Source: Arthrobacter terricola (GTDB lineage Bacteria > Actinomycetota > Actinomycetes > Actinomycetales > Micrococcaceae). From it: a DNA stretch of 64,000 nucleotides. Shown in pieces: positions 45,185 to 54,588 of the stretch. The stretch is taken from the NCBI RefSeq assembly GCF_004354015.1, contig NZ_SMRU01000006.1:124001-188000 (forward strand), given 5' to 3'. The first letter of the stretch is position 1, and each line of letters starts with the position of its first letter. Position numbers and translations under genes: made by a program. The notes under the pieces are model-generated. The model was given only the letters and a program-made list of their open reading frames with translations. It did not search any database and had not been told where the DNA came from.

Positions 45185-46798
45185 CTACTTCGCCGGGTTG
45201 TGCGTACCGATCGGTACCAGGGTCAAATCAGGGTGGTTCTTCTCGATCCTGCGCAGCGCCCAAATGTCGTTGAACAAGGCAAGGTATTCGCCGTCGGACC
45301 TTAACAGCACCTCGGCGCCAGGTACGTTCGCGAGGGTCGGCATCGCGTCCGCCGTCGAGATCCTGGCCATCGAGTACGGGAGGCGCTCCAAGCGCATGGG
45401 GGCGTTGAAGTCGTGGGCCATGCGGTCCTCCACCACTTCAAACTGCATGGGCCCGACGGCGGCGAGCACCGGCGCTTGATCGCCGCGGATGTCGGAGCGG
45501 AGCACCTGGATGACGCCTTCGTGTTCGAGCTGCTCGATGCCGCGGCGGAACTGCTTGAACCGGCTGGGGTCCTGGGACCTGGCTACTTGGAAATGTTCGG
45601 GCGCAAAGAGCGGAATGGCGGGGAATTCCACCGGTTCGTCGAGGAACAGGCTGTCCCCCACACGCAGGGATGAGGCATTCACCAGCCCGACGACGTCGCC
45701 CGGGTAAGCCTCGTCGATGACTTCGCGTTCACGGCCGAAGACCTGCTGGGCGTACTTGGTTGCGAAGGACTTCCCGGTGCGGGTCTGCGTCACCACCATT
45801 CCGCGTTCAAAGACCCCCGAACACACCCGGATGAATGCCACATGGTCGCGGTGTGCCTTGTTCATCCCGGCTTGGACCTTGAAGACAAATCCAGCGAACG
45901 GGGCATCGACCGCGCGGGCCTCGCCGTCGATGTCGGGGCGGGGCGCTGCGGGCGGCGCGAAGTCCACCAAGGCGTCCAGAAGTTCCTTGACGCCGAAGTT
46001 CAACGCCGCCGAGCTGAAGAGGATGGGCGTTGCTGTGCCGGCGTGGAAGCTTTCCACGTTGAATTCCTGGTTCGATTCGATGACCAGGCCTGCTTCGTCG
46101 ACGGCGTCGCTCCAGTTGCTGCCCTGGGTTTCCGCTGCTTCGTCCGGGGTGAAGTACTCGGTGAGGGCGATGCTCGCACCGGCATTGTTGCGGGCGAACT
46201 GCGCGAAGCGGTCGTTGCGCAGGTCCCAGACACCGCGGAAATCGCCCGAGATCCCCACGGCCCATGTCAACGGCATTGGCTGCAGGCCGGTCCGCTCCGT
46301 GATTTCGTCCATCAATGCAAGCGCGTCCAGGCCGGGTCGGTCCCATTTGTTAATGACCGTGATGATCGGCAGGTTGCGCTGCTTGCAGACCTCGAACAGC
46401 TTCATGGTCTGCGTTTCCAGGCCCTTCGCGGCGTCCACGAGCATGACTGCGCAGTCGACGGCGGCGAGGACCCGGTACGTGTCTTCCGAGAAGTCGGCGT
46501 GGCCCGGGGTGTCCAGGAGGTTGATCACGGTGTCCCGGTAGGAGAATTGCAGCGCCGCGGAACTGATGGAAATACCGCGGTCCTTCTCCATCTGCATCCA
46601 GTCGGAAACGGTTTCCTTGCGGTTGGCCTTGCCGCTGGACGCGCCCGCAGTGCCGATGACCTTGGCGTGGAGCGCGAGGGCTTCGGTCAACGTGGACTTG
46701 CCGGCGTCAGGGTGCGAAATGACGGCGAACGTCCGACGCCGGTTGGCCTGGTGGTGAATCTCCTGGACTCGGGCGGGGCTCAGGACGTCTTGGGACAC
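45185..46798 (-). CDS. prfC: Peptide chain release factor 3
   Basis: A 537-residue translational GTPase that recycles RF1/RF2 from the ribosome. G motifs are visible: SHPDAGKST, DTPGHADFSEDTY, INKWDRPG; the RF3-specific insert EKDRGISISSAALQF and C-terminal domain follow. GTG at 46798 gives the family start VSQDVLSPARVQEI with GAAAG upstream; the 59 further open codons are not conserved-looking. Length matches the ~530 typical for RF3. Confidence 0.95.
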   Translation of the reverse strand: MSQDVLSPARVQEIHHQANRRRTFAVISHPDAGKSTLTEALALHAKVIGTAGASSGKANRKETVSDWMQMEKDRGISISSAALQFSYRDTVINLLDTPGHADFSEDTYRVLAAVDCAVMLVDAAKGLETQTMKLFEVCKQRNLPIITVINKWDRPGLDALALMDEITERTGLQPMPLTWAVGISGDFRGVWDLRNDRFAQFARNNAGASIALTEYFTPDEAAETQGSNWSDAVDEAGLVIESNQEFNVESFHAGTATPILFSSAALNFGVKELLDALVDFAPPAAPRPDIDGEARAVDAPFAGFVFKVQAGMNKAHRDHVAFIRVCSGVFERGMVVTQTRTGKSFATKYAQQVFGREREVIDEAYPGDVVGLVNASSLRVGDSLFLDEPVEFPAIPLFAPEHFQVARSQDPSRFKQFRRGIEQLEHEGVIQVLRSDIRGDQAPVLAAVGPMQFEVVEDRMAHDFNAPMRLERLPYSMARISTADAMPTLANVPGAEVLLRSDGEYLALFNDIWALRRIEKNHPDLTLVPIGTHNPAK

Positions 46799-47598
46799 GG
46801 TGCTACTTTCGCTGCGATCTGGACGTTGCCCGCATTGAAAAACGACGGGTCGTGCGTGGAGTGGAGGCTGGTGGCGGGGCACCACGTTGACCGGAAGCCA
46901 ACTCAGGGAGCGGCACCTTTGCGCGCCAGCCAAGGTACCAAGTTTATCCCAGTCAGGAAGCCCACGCTGGGGCACGTAATGGGAAGTATCCGTTTAACAG
47001 GAATGAAACGCGGTGCACAAACCTCCGAAATCACCTCTGGATAGTTTGGCATTGCCGGCTGAACTGCAATTCCGGACCGCGTTGAAGCATCCACCAAAGA
47101 AATCACCGATTTCGCCGGAGACGTCACGAAAGGATCACTAATGACACTCGGAAATGGCTTGTTTTTCGATCCCCTTGGCACCTCTACGTCAACGCCCGCG
47201 CCGCCGGAAACAAGGAATAGTGACAGGTCCGCTCCGCGGCGGAGCCATTCCGCTTCGAATCAAAAACGCGGCGACGCCGGCAGCAGTCAATCCCGGGAAG
47301 CTGCACTCATAAGTGTGCGACTCGACTTGGAGCGGCTCGCCCGGAGCCGGATGGCTTCGTGAGTACCCGGAGACCGAAGCCAAAAGCGGCAGTTCGGTAT
47401 CCGCCGTCGAACGTGTTTTTAACTACTTCATACAATGGCTTCATTGGGGCACTTTAAGGCTTGCCTTTGCGGTTGTTGCCGGTCTATACCTCTATCATTG
47501 AGCTTGCAGGAAACTTAGTACTTTGATCCTGTCGGCTCATTGCTGGAAACCGGCATAATTCGCAGGCGCGCCTGCCTGCACCTTTGAAGGGAACACCT
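46799..47598. other. 800-bp region without a confident gene between prfC and disA
   Basis: The stretch is less GC-rich than neighbours in parts. The only candidate is a 73-codon plus-strand ORF (47141-47362, MTLGNGLFFDPLG) with AAAGGA seven bases before the ATG but no recognisable family and a Ser/Arg-rich composition. A second short ORF ending 47501 has a hydrophobic tail (LRLAFAVVAGLYLY) but no good start. The disA and prfC promoters must lie here. Confidence 0.4.
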
Positions 47599-48672
47599 AT
47601 GGCTCGGAGCCCTGAAGAATCGCTCAAGGCGACTCTGGGCAGGGTGGCCCCTGGAACGCCACTGCGGGATGGTTTGGAACGCATTCTCCGTGGGCGGACA
47701 GGCGCCTTGATTGTGCTTGGAACGGACCGGACAGTCGAGTCCATTTGCTCCGGCGGTTTTGAAATCGGAATCGAGTTTTCCCCGACGCGCCTTCGCGAAC
47801 TCGCCAAAATGGACGGCGCCATTGTTTGCGACAAAGACGCCGGGAACATTCTTCGCGCCGCCGTCCAGCTCATGCCGGACTCCAGCATCGAAACCCAGGA
47901 GTCCGGGACCCGCCACAGGACAGCCGAGCGCGTGGCCATCCAGACCGGCGTCCCGGTGATTTCAGTGAGCCAATCGATGCAGATCATCGCCCTCTACGTG
48001 AACGGTTTGCGGCACGTGCTCGAGGGCTCCGAAAAGGTCCTGGCCCGGGCCAACCAGGCTCTCGCCACCTTGGAACGGTACAGTGTCCGCCTGGACCAAG
48101 TCACCAGTTCCCTTTCCGCGCTTGAGATCGAAGCGATGGTCACCGTCCGGGACGTCGCGGTCACCCTCCAGCGCCAGGAAATGGTTCGGCGCATCGCCGA
48201 GGAAATCGCCCAGTATGTCCTGGAATTGGGCGAGGACGGCCGTTTGCTTTCGCTGCAATTGGAAGAACTCACCATGGGCGGTCCGGGCAGCGACGTTATC
48301 ATCCGTGACTACGCCGGTGCGGACGCGTCCCCGGACGAGATCGACGCCGCTGTCCAGGCCCTCTTGGAACTTGGTCCCACGGAACTCATCGATTTGGGAA
48401 AGATCGCGGGCATCATCGGTTTCGCGGGCGGACTGGACGTGCTCGACGCCGGAGTGCAGCCTCGCGGGTACCGTCTCCTGTCCGGGCTGAAGTCGGTTCC
48501 GAAAGCCGTGGCCGACCGCCTGGTGGACCATTTCGGCGGGCTCCAGAATTTGATGGCGGCCACCATTGAGGACCTCATGACGGTTGACGGCATCGGCGAC
48601 CAGCGCGCCCGGACCGTGCGCGAAGGCCTCAGCCGCATGGCTGAAGCCAGCCTCCTGGACAGATTCCTCTAG
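47599..48672 (+). CDS. disA: DNA integrity scanning diadenylate cyclase DisA
   Basis: A 357-residue enzyme that joins two ATP into c-di-AMP and scans DNA for branched structures. The DAC domain carries Asp72-Gly73-Ala74 and GTRHRTAER at 103-111, both required for catalysis. A linker helix region (~145-285) and a C-terminal RuvA-like helix-hairpin-helix (VDGIGDQRART, ~330) follow. ATG at 47599 has GAAGGGAA upstream; an in-frame ATG five codons earlier is less likely. RadA, its known functional partner in Bacillus, is 3 kb away. Confidence 0.96.
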   Translation: MARSPEESLKATLGRVAPGTPLRDGLERILRGRTGALIVLGTDRTVESICSGGFEIGIEFSPTRLRELAKMDGAIVCDKDAGNILRAAVQLMPDSSIETQESGTRHRTAERVAIQTGVPVISVSQSMQIIALYVNGLRHVLEGSEKVLARANQALATLERYSVRLDQVTSSLSALEIEAMVTVRDVAVTLQRQEMVRRIAEEIAQYVLELGEDGRLLSLQLEELTMGGPGSDVIIRDYAGADASPDEIDAAVQALLELGPTELIDLGKIAGIIGFAGGLDVLDAGVQPRGYRLLSGLKSVPKAVADRLVDHFGGLQNLMAATIEDLMTVDGIGDQRARTVREGLSRMAEASLLDRFL

Positions 48673-48679
48673 CATCCAG

Positions 48680-49399
48680 CTAGCCGAGCTGGAAGACCGC
48701 CTTGGAGCTGGCTTTGTTTCCCAGCACAGCTTTGAAGGTGTACACCCCGTTGCCGGGCTTGGCTGCGACCACGCCGCAGCCCTCGACGGTCCGGTTCCGT
48801 TGCCACGGGAAGTTGGCGATTTCGCTCTTGCCGGGATCGATCTGCTTCACGAGGTCCTCACTCTTCGCTTGGCAGTCCTTTGAGGAGAAGATCCGGTCTG
48901 CACCGCTCATCACCAGGAACTCCATCTGCGACGTCCCCACATTGACCTCACACGGAACAGTTCCGCTGTTGGTTATTTTCATGCTGAGGACCGGGTTCTG
49001 GCCGGCGGTGTACGAGGGCTGGTCGGTGGACGCCGTGACGGTAACGAGGTTGAGGTCGCAAACCGGGGTTGGCGGAGGCGTCGTAGTGCTGATGGCCGTT
49101 GGGGTGCTGAGGGGAGCCGTCGTGGCCGTGGCCGTTGCGAGTGGTTGATTCGTCGACGCACCGGCGTCCGCTTTGCCAACGAAAGATGAACCCACCGCGA
49201 CGATTCCGGCCACCAACATGGCGACGATCACCAAGAGGCCGCCAAAAACCACAAGCCTCCGACGCCGGTACACGGCAGGGCTCGGCCGTCGTCGTTGTGG
49301 TTTGCCCGCGGCGCCCCGGCCACTTGCGCCGGCGGGCCGGGCAGCACCTGCCGACGGCGAATTGCGCGCCTGTGGCGGTTGCTTGCCCTCGTTGACCAT
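48680..49399 (-). CDS. Membrane-anchored extracytoplasmic hypothetical protein
   Basis: A 239-residue protein with a basic, Pro/Gly/Ala-rich cytoplasmic N-terminus (~1-48), one hydrophobic segment (LVVFGGLLVIVAMLVAGIVAV, ~49-69), a Thr/Pro/Ala linker (~80-112) and an outer domain with three Cys that looks like a beta-sandwich (LSMKITNSGTVPCEVNVG). This is a type II anchored architecture common in actinobacteria. No specific function. Convergent with disA, 7 bp between stops. Confidence 0.75.
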   Translation of the reverse strand: MVNEGKQPPQARNSPSAGAARPAGASGRGAAGKPQRRRPSPAVYRRRRLVVFGGLLVIVAMLVAGIVAVGSSFVGKADAGASTNQPLATATATTAPLSTPTAISTTTPPPTPVCDLNLVTVTASTDQPSYTAGQNPVLSMKITNSGTVPCEVNVGTSQMEFLVMSGADRIFSSKDCQAKSEDLVKQIDPGKSEIANFPWQRNRTVEGCGVVAAKPGNGVYTFKAVLGNKASSKAVFQLG

Positions 49400-49561
49400 T
49401 CTTCTAGGCTAGGCAACACCCGGCCGGGTTCGCGCCACACCACGCCGCCCGGACCCGATCGAGCCAGTATGACGTCCGCCATCCCGTACCTCCTCAACTA
49501 CAGTTGATGGCAGGAATCGGCCGATACGAAGGCCCGCCACAAACCCCCGACGAGGAAACCC

Positions 49562-50530
49562 ATGTCATTTCCAGGCGCCGCAAAACTTGCCGGCACCCGC
49601 CCCCTCACGGACCTTCATCTCGCCATGCGGAGCTGGTTCGCCGAAACCGCCCGGGTGCTGCCATGGCGGTCACCGGACTGCAGCCCGTGGGGAATCCTGG
49701 TCAGCGAAGTAATGCTTCAACAAACGCCTGTGGTCCGCGTCCTTCCGGTCTGGGAAGACTGGATGGAACGCTGGCCGGAACCGGCGGACCTCGCCAAGGA
49801 ACCTTCGGGGGAAGCCGTCAGGCATTGGGGCAGGCTTGGTTATCCGCGCCGCGCGCTCAGGCTCCACGCAGCCGCCGTCGCGATCGTGGAAAAGCACGGC
49901 GGCAAAGTGCCGGGCACCCATGCCGAACTCCTGGGGCTTCCCGGCGTCGGCGACTATACGGCCGCGGCAGTGGCGGCTTTCGCGTTCGGCCAACGCGAGA
50001 CAGTGGTGGATACGAACATCAGGCGCGTGCATGCCCGGCTCATTTCGGGGCTGGCCCTGCCTGCTCCGTCGCTGACGGCCTCGGAGATGCGCCTTGCCGA
50101 CTCCCTCATGCCGGACGACATCGAGTTATCCGTGCGCTGGAACGCTTCCGTCATGGAGCTCGGAGCGCTCGTGTGCACGGCCCGTTCCCCTAAATGTTCC
50201 GACTGCCCCGTCAGTGAGTCCTGCGCGTGGCTCGCGGCCGGCGAGCCCCCGCCCACGTACACGCCGAAGGGCCAGGCGTGGCACGGCACGGACCGGCAAC
50301 TCCGGGGTGCTGTCATGGCCGTGCTGCGTGTTGCCGATTCGCCAGTAGAGCCGGAATGGCTCGAACGTCCTGCGACGGATCTTGGCTTCGCCGCAGCCGG
50401 AGCGGCCGTGCCGCTGGCTGCCCTGCACCGCTTGAACTTCCCGCCCGAGCAGCTGGAACGCGCCCTCGAGGGCCTTGTGCGCGACGGTTTGGCAGAAATG
50501 CACGACGGCGGCCTGCGGCTCCCGGCCTGA
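49562..50530 (+). CDS. mutY: A/G-specific adenine glycosylase
   Basis: A 322-residue base-excision glycosylase removing A opposite 8-oxoG. Catalytic Glu is in EVMLQQTPV (~residue 50); the helix-hairpin-helix LPGVGDYTAAAV is followed by the catalytic Asp in VVDTNIRRV; the 4Fe-4S Cys set is C-x6-C-x2-C-x5-C in CTARSPKCSDCPVSESC. The C-terminal 8-oxoG recognition part is short, as is usual in actinobacteria. Confidence 0.95.
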   Translation: MSFPGAAKLAGTRPLTDLHLAMRSWFAETARVLPWRSPDCSPWGILVSEVMLQQTPVVRVLPVWEDWMERWPEPADLAKEPSGEAVRHWGRLGYPRRALRLHAAAVAIVEKHGGKVPGTHAELLGLPGVGDYTAAAVAAFAFGQRETVVDTNIRRVHARLISGLALPAPSLTASEMRLADSLMPDDIELSVRWNASVMELGALVCTARSPKCSDCPVSESCAWLAAGEPPPTYTPKGQAWHGTDRQLRGAVMAVLRVADSPVEPEWLERPATDLGFAAAGAAVPLAALHRLNFPPEQLERALEGLVRDGLAEMHDGGLRLPA

Positions 50531-50650
50531 GCTTCCTTTAATCGCCTCCCGAGGTCGCGGCACTGCAACACCCAGTGGACATCGGTAACGATGTGCCCGC
50601 CAGTTCCCTGCACAGCATTCCGGTTGCCTGCGGCGGGAATACGCTCAAGT

Positions 50651-51139
50651 ATGCGCAGGTTCTGGTTCGCCATCGCGTTGATCTCGACGGCGGCGCTCGG
50701 TTCGGGGTGCCAGCCTGAGGTCACGGCATGCCCGGCGATCGCCGCGGCTCCCGTAGTGTCGTTGACCCTTACCGCCAATTACGTTCCGAGCGTTAAAGCA
50801 GTGCATTTGAAGGCCTGCCAAGACGGCCAATGCCACGAAGCAGACCTGGAGATGCGCCCGGGCAGCGTATCCGTCCCCGCCCCGTGCACGCCACAACCTG
50901 CAGGAGCGTGTTCATCAGTGGCATCGTCCGATGGCACCAAGTACGGATACTTGCAAATGGGTTCCCTGACGGCCTCGCCCATTCAGGCCGAAGTAACGGG
51001 AATTGCCGCCGACGGCACTCCCCTGCGCACCCGCGCCCTGGACTTCACGCCCACCGCTGCGCAGCCTTGGGGAGACCAATGCCCGACCATCATCACCGCG
51101 AGCCTCTTGCTGGATGCAGCGGGGCTGCGCCAGCAGTAG
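50651..51139 (+). CDS. Predicted lipoprotein of unknown function
   Basis: A 162-residue protein with a lipoprotein signal (MRRFWFAIALISTAALGSGC, Cys20 in lipobox LGSGC). The mature part has several more Cys, including KACQDGQCHE and CTPQPAGACS, suggesting disulfides, and looks mostly beta. No family recognised. ATG at 50651 is chosen so the signal peptide begins at residue 1; the frame is open 20 codons earlier. Confidence 0.75.
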   Translation: MRRFWFAIALISTAALGSGCQPEVTACPAIAAAPVVSLTLTANYVPSVKAVHLKACQDGQCHEADLEMRPGSVSVPAPCTPQPAGACSSVASSDGTKYGYLQMGSLTASPIQAEVTGIAADGTPLRTRALDFTPTAAQPWGDQCPTIITASLLLDAAGLRQQ

Positions 51140-51189
51140 GCCCCGGAGGCCAGCGACCCCAGCTCATGACGACCTTAGGCTCACCAACC

Positions 51190-51876
51190 TCAGAGCTCGC
51201 CGAACCCCTCTTCAACGAGGCGGCGGACGTATTCCACGGCTTTCGAGGAATCCTTGCCCCATGCCTCGACTTTAACCTTGCCGCCCTGGCCCACCGCAAG
51301 GCTCATGAGCTCCATGATCGAGGTTCCATCAACGCCGTTCACCGTGGCTTCGACGTCCAGCCCGGCCAGTCCCCCGGCTATTTTCGCGGCTGGCCTCGCG
51401 TGCATTCCCATGGGGTTGATGAGCTCGAATACCCCACTGTCTATCGGTTCTCCCCTTCCTTGGGAGTCCTCCGCAGTATCCGAGGGCTCCGGACCGAACC
51501 GCACGGACTCAGCAGCCAGCTTGACCTCGGCCGCGGACGAACCGCCTTGCGCGGCCACCGCCGCGGCTACCAAGCCTTCAACGAGCGGAGCATCCGCGAG
51601 GAGCACCTTGTCCGGCTCGCTGCAAAACTCGAGAGCGGATTCTGCCGTCATAACGGCAGAACCAAGATCAGCCAAGACCACCAGGCCATCCCCGGATGCC
51701 TCTTCAAGGCCGGCTTCGAACGCGGCCATGGCTTTCTCCAGGTCCGTGCCAATCCGGTCATCGTCCGTGCCGCCCACGGGGTAGAACTTCACGTCCGGGG
51801 CCATTTGCGCAGCCAATTCCACCGAACCTTCGGCAAGCTTCCGGCTATGCGAGACCACCACCAAACCCACCGTCAT
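51190..51876 (-). CDS. dhaM: PTS-dependent dihydroxyacetone kinase DhaM with fused HPr domain
   Basis: A 228-residue two-domain protein. Residues ~1-125 are the EIIA-Man-like DhaM domain with active His9 in VVSHSRKLAEG and LADLGSAVMTAE. After an acidic linker (~130-145), residues ~146-228 form an HPr domain with active His in MGMHARPAAK and the SIMELMSLAVGQG helix. DhaM passes phosphate from HPr to ADP bound on DhaL. ATG overlaps the dhaL stop (ATGA). Confidence 0.93.
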   Translation of the reverse strand: MTVGLVVVSHSRKLAEGSVELAAQMAPDVKFYPVGGTDDDRIGTDLEKAMAAFEAGLEEASGDGLVVLADLGSAVMTAESALEFCSEPDKVLLADAPLVEGLVAAAVAAQGGSSAAEVKLAAESVRFGPEPSDTAEDSQGRGEPIDSGVFELINPMGMHARPAAKIAGGLAGLDVEATVNGVDGTSIMELMSLAVGQGGKVKVEAWGKDSSKAVEYVRRLVEEGFGEL

Positions 51877-52529
51877 TCAGCAGGCCCTTCTGGGAAGCCG
51901 GCGGCAGTGGCGGCCGCACGCAACAATAATGCCGTTGAGGCCGCCCCAGGATCGCGGTGGCCCGCACTGCGTTCCCCGAGGTAGCTTGCCCGCCCCTTTC
52001 GAGCGACCAGGGGATCAGTTGTCACAGCCCCTACTTCGGCAGCCTCAGCAGCGGCAGCCAGTACCTCGACGGCGTCTCCCCCCTCGGCGAGAACCTCTCC
52101 CGCAGCGTTCACCGCCGGGGACCAAGCATCCACCATTGTTTTGTCGCCCAGTTCCGCTTTGCCACGAGCGACGATTCCGTCCCTAGCTGCAGTCAGCGCT
52201 TCCGCGATCGCCGCGGCATCGATTTCGGCACTGTCCCCGAGGGCAGTGGCGGCACGGAGGTAAGCCGTCCCGTACAGCGGGCCTGCGGCTCCACCAACCT
52301 TCGACATGAGGGCCATGGCAGCCAGCTTCAACGCCGCCCCCGGAGTTTCAGGAGGAGTCTGTGCCAGCTTGTCCAGGACGGCCTGGAACCCGCGGTCCAT
52401 GTTTTCGCCGTGGTCGGAGTCGCCGATCGCCCGGTCCAACTCGATCAGTTCAGCCCGATGCTCTGACATGACCTTCGCGGAGAGCGTCAGCCATTGGATT
52501 GCCCAGTCGACCCCCAGCGCCACAGTCAC
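51873..52529 (-). CDS. dhaL: Dihydroxyacetone kinase ADP-binding subunit DhaL
   Basis: A 218-residue helical-barrel subunit that holds ADP/ATP through two Mg2+. The metal-binding Asp triad is in [16 protein letters not shown] (~residue 32-45), with [19 protein letters not shown] as nucleotide lid region and later [22 protein letters not shown] at 52529 is chosen because it overlaps the dhaK TGA (GTGA); a GTG at 52538 would only lengthen the overlap. Confidence 0.93.
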   Translation of the reverse strand: MTVALGVDWAIQWLTLSAKVMSEHRAELIELDRAIGDSDHGENMDRGFQAVLDKLAQTPPETPGAALKLAAMALMSKVGGAAGPLYGTAYLRAATALGDSAEIDAAAIAEALTAARDGIVARGKAELGDKTMVDAWSPAVNAAGEVLAEGGDAVEVLAAAAEAAEVGAVTTDPLVARKGRASYLGERSAGHRDPGAASTALLLRAAATAAGFPEGPAE

Positions 52530-53527
52530 ATCCCCCACCGCAGGGCCGGCGTGTGGACGGGCGCATCCCAGAGGGCCGTCAGTTCGTCGTCGAGCCGCAG
52601 GACCGAGATGGAGCAGCCTTGCATTTCCAAGGACGTCACGTAGTTCCCCACCAGGGAGCGCTCCACCTTGACTCCTCTTTCGCCAAGGATCTGGGCTGCA
52701 CGCCGGTACACAATGTAGAGCTCGCTGAGCGGTGTTCCGCCCATCCCGTTGACGAACAACAGAACCTGCTCGCCGGACTTGATCTCGAGGTCCTCAAGTA
52801 CGGGATCGAGCAAGCGGCTCGTAATGCCGTCGGCGTCCTCCATCGGGATCTTGTGCCGACCGGGCTCCCCGTGGATGCCGATGCCGATTTCGATTTCGTC
52901 CTCGGCAAGCTCAAAGCTGGGGACCCCTGCGTGCGGCACTATGCAGCCTGACAAAGCGACGCCCATGGTGCGCACATTGCGAACCACTCCTTCGGCAACG
53001 CCAGCGACGGCGTCTAACGAATCACCACGTTCAGCGGCCGCACCTGCGATTTTCTCCACGAGCACGGTTCCGCCCACGCCCCTCCTACCGGCGGTGTACA
53101 GGGAGTCCTCAACGGCAACGTCATCGTTGACAAGGACGGAGCGGACGCTGACTCCCTCCGCTTGCGCCATCTCCGCGGCCGTCTCGAAGTTCAAGACGTC
53201 CCCCGTGTAGTTCTTCACGATGTGGACGACCCCGGCCCCCGAATCGACCGCCGTGGTGGCCGGAATGATCTGGTCCGGAGTAGGTGAGGTGAAGACGGCA
53301 CCCGGCACGGCGGCGTCGAGCATTCCATGTCCAACAAAGCCGGCGTGAAGAGGCTCGTGGCCGCTTCCGCCCCCGGAAACCAGAGCTACTTTGCCGGCTA
53401 CCGGAGCGCCTTTGCGGACAATGAAGATGGGATCCGTGTGGACATCGACAAGGTCGGCGTGGGCCATGCCGAAACCTTCGACAGACTCCTCCACTACCGC
53501 GCGGGGATCATTGATCAGCTTTTTCAT
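52526..53527 (-). CDS. dhaK: Dihydroxyacetone kinase substrate-binding subunit DhaK
   Basis: A 333-residue subunit that binds dihydroxyacetone covalently through a His, seen in [15 protein letters not shown] (~residue 220). N-terminal [33 protein letters not shown] and the [12 protein letters not shown] segment are typical. AGGAG lies 7 bp before the ATG. First gene of dhaKLM, converting dihydroxyacetone to DHAP with PTS phosphate. No glycerol dehydrogenase or EI gene is in the window. Confidence 0.95.
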   Translation of the reverse strand: MKKLINDPRAVVEESVEGFGMAHADLVDVHTDPIFIVRKGAPVAGKVALVSGGGSGHEPLHAGFVGHGMLDAAVPGAVFTSPTPDQIIPATTAVDSGAGVVHIVKNYTGDVLNFETAAEMAQAEGVSVRSVLVNDDVAVEDSLYTAGRRGVGGTVLVEKIAGAAAERGDSLDAVAGVAEGVVRNVRTMGVALSGCIVPHAGVPSFELAEDEIEIGIGIHGEPGRHKIPMEDADGITSRLLDPVLEDLEIKSGEQVLLFVNGMGGTPLSELYIVYRRAAQILGERGVKVERSLVGNYVTSLEMQGCSISVLRLDDELTALWDAPVHTPALRWGM

Positions 53528-53665
53528 GGCGTACTCCTGGGGAGTTTCTGGCAGGTGATTTGACCCTACTACCTGCTCCACCGCCACGGTAGTAGAGGGC
53601 TCCCTATGTGGAAAACGTTGGCCCACCATGTGGGCTGCATCCGCAAAGGGCATCCCAAGACGCGC

Positions 53666-53697
53666 GAAGGGGACGGCCTAAGATGGCCGTCCCCTTC
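53666..53697 (-). terminator. Hairpin terminator
   Basis: Arms gaaggggacggcc (53666-53678) and ggccgtccccttc (53685-53697) are exact 13-bp inverses around taagat. It lies 20 bp beyond the stop of a small minus-strand ORF and 328 bp beyond argA, so it probably terminates minus-strand transcription; it also precedes the dhaK start region of the opposite side. Confidence 0.65.
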
Positions 53698-53717
53698 AGG
53701 AAATCAGTTGCCGCGGG

Positions 53718-53921
53718 TCAGCGCGGCGGCCCGCCGACTGTCATCCGGCTGGTTCCGAGCTCCGGAGTCGCGTCGAGGGCTGTGGCCTCCGGCCAAAGGT
53801 CGGTGCAAGCCGCGCGCATGCAGCCCCCGGTGCCTTGCTTGCGCGAGTCAGATGCCGCCCGATGACGCGGCATTTCTATCTGGAAACCTGAAAAGTCTGG
53901 AAACATAACGTGGTACATCAT
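53718..53921 (-). CDS. Possible small protein, 67 residues
   Basis: The ORF begins ATGATG at 53921 with GGAGG six bases upstream, an excellent ribosome site, and ends 20 bp before a hairpin terminator. The product (MMYHVMFPDFSGFQIEMPRH, then a Gly/Arg/Thr-rich tail with two Cys) matches no family I know. Good translation and termination signals support a gene; odd composition argues against it. The rest of 53528-54024 holds no other candidate. Confidence 0.35.
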   Translation of the reverse strand: MMYHVMFPDFSGFQIEMPRHRAASDSRKQGTGGCMRAACTDLWPEATALDATPELGTSRMTVGGPPR

Positions 53922-54024
53922 TTCTCGCCTCCACAGATGATGGTCCGCCGCAACCGAACCTCAATCATTTTATCCATCGAGTTGATATAGGTAAAGACCT
54001 CATCCACGCCAAAAACAGGCGACG

Positions 54025-54534
54025 CTAGAGGAACTTGATCATGCGGGTGTTCCCCAACGTATTGGGCTTGACCCTCGCCAAATCGAGGAACTCGGCCACC
54101 CCTTCGTCGTGCGACCGCAGAAGTTCCGAGTAGACCTGGGGATCCACGGCCGTCTGGTCAGCCATGACCTCAAAACCGTGCCGCTTGAAGAAGTCCACCT
54201 CGAACGTCAGGCAGAACACCCGTGCAACACCCAGGGCCCGGGCTTCCTCGAGGAGTGTCTCGACAAGTGCGTGGCCGACCCCCTTGCCCCTCCATTCCCC
54301 ATCGGCAGCCAAGGTGCGCACCTCCGCCAGGTCCTCCCACATAACGTGCAGGGCCCCGCAACCTATCACGCCGCCGTCGGGAGCCTCGGCAATCTTGAAC
54401 TCCTGGAGGCTCTCGTAATACGCCACCGTTTCCTTCGCCATCAGGATTCGTCGTTCCGCCAGCGGCGCCACAAGCTTCTTGATCGCGGCAACATCGCCGG
54501 TGCGGGCAGGGCGGATACTGAACGTCGAAGTCAC
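54025..54534 (-). CDS. argA: Amino-acid N-acetyltransferase (actinobacterial N-acetylglutamate synthase)
   Basis: A 169-residue single-domain GNAT of the short ArgA type known from Mycobacterium, which makes N-acetylglutamate, the first step of arginine synthesis. Features are IRPARTGDVAAIKKLV at the N-terminus, EVRTLAADGEWRGKGVGHALVE (acetyl-CoA loop GKGVGHA), VFCLTFEVDFFKRHGFE and the C-terminal FLDLARVKPNTLGNTRMI, which is diagnostic. It is well separated from its neighbours. Confidence 0.88.
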   Translation of the reverse strand: MTSTFSIRPARTGDVAAIKKLVAPLAERRILMAKETVAYYESLQEFKIAEAPDGGVIGCGALHVMWEDLAEVRTLAADGEWRGKGVGHALVETLLEEARALGVARVFCLTFEVDFFKRHGFEVMADQTAVDPQVYSELLRSHDEGVAEFLDLARVKPNTLGNTRMIKFL

Positions 54535-54588
54535 AGCCCCATCCTATGTCGAGCATGCCGCCCGCCCGCTCCGACCACGAAAGGCCCG

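Noticed and set aside
46903-47181. 92-codon minus-strand frame upstream of prfC
   Set aside because: No ribosome site, no recognisable motif, and composition typical of a chance frame.
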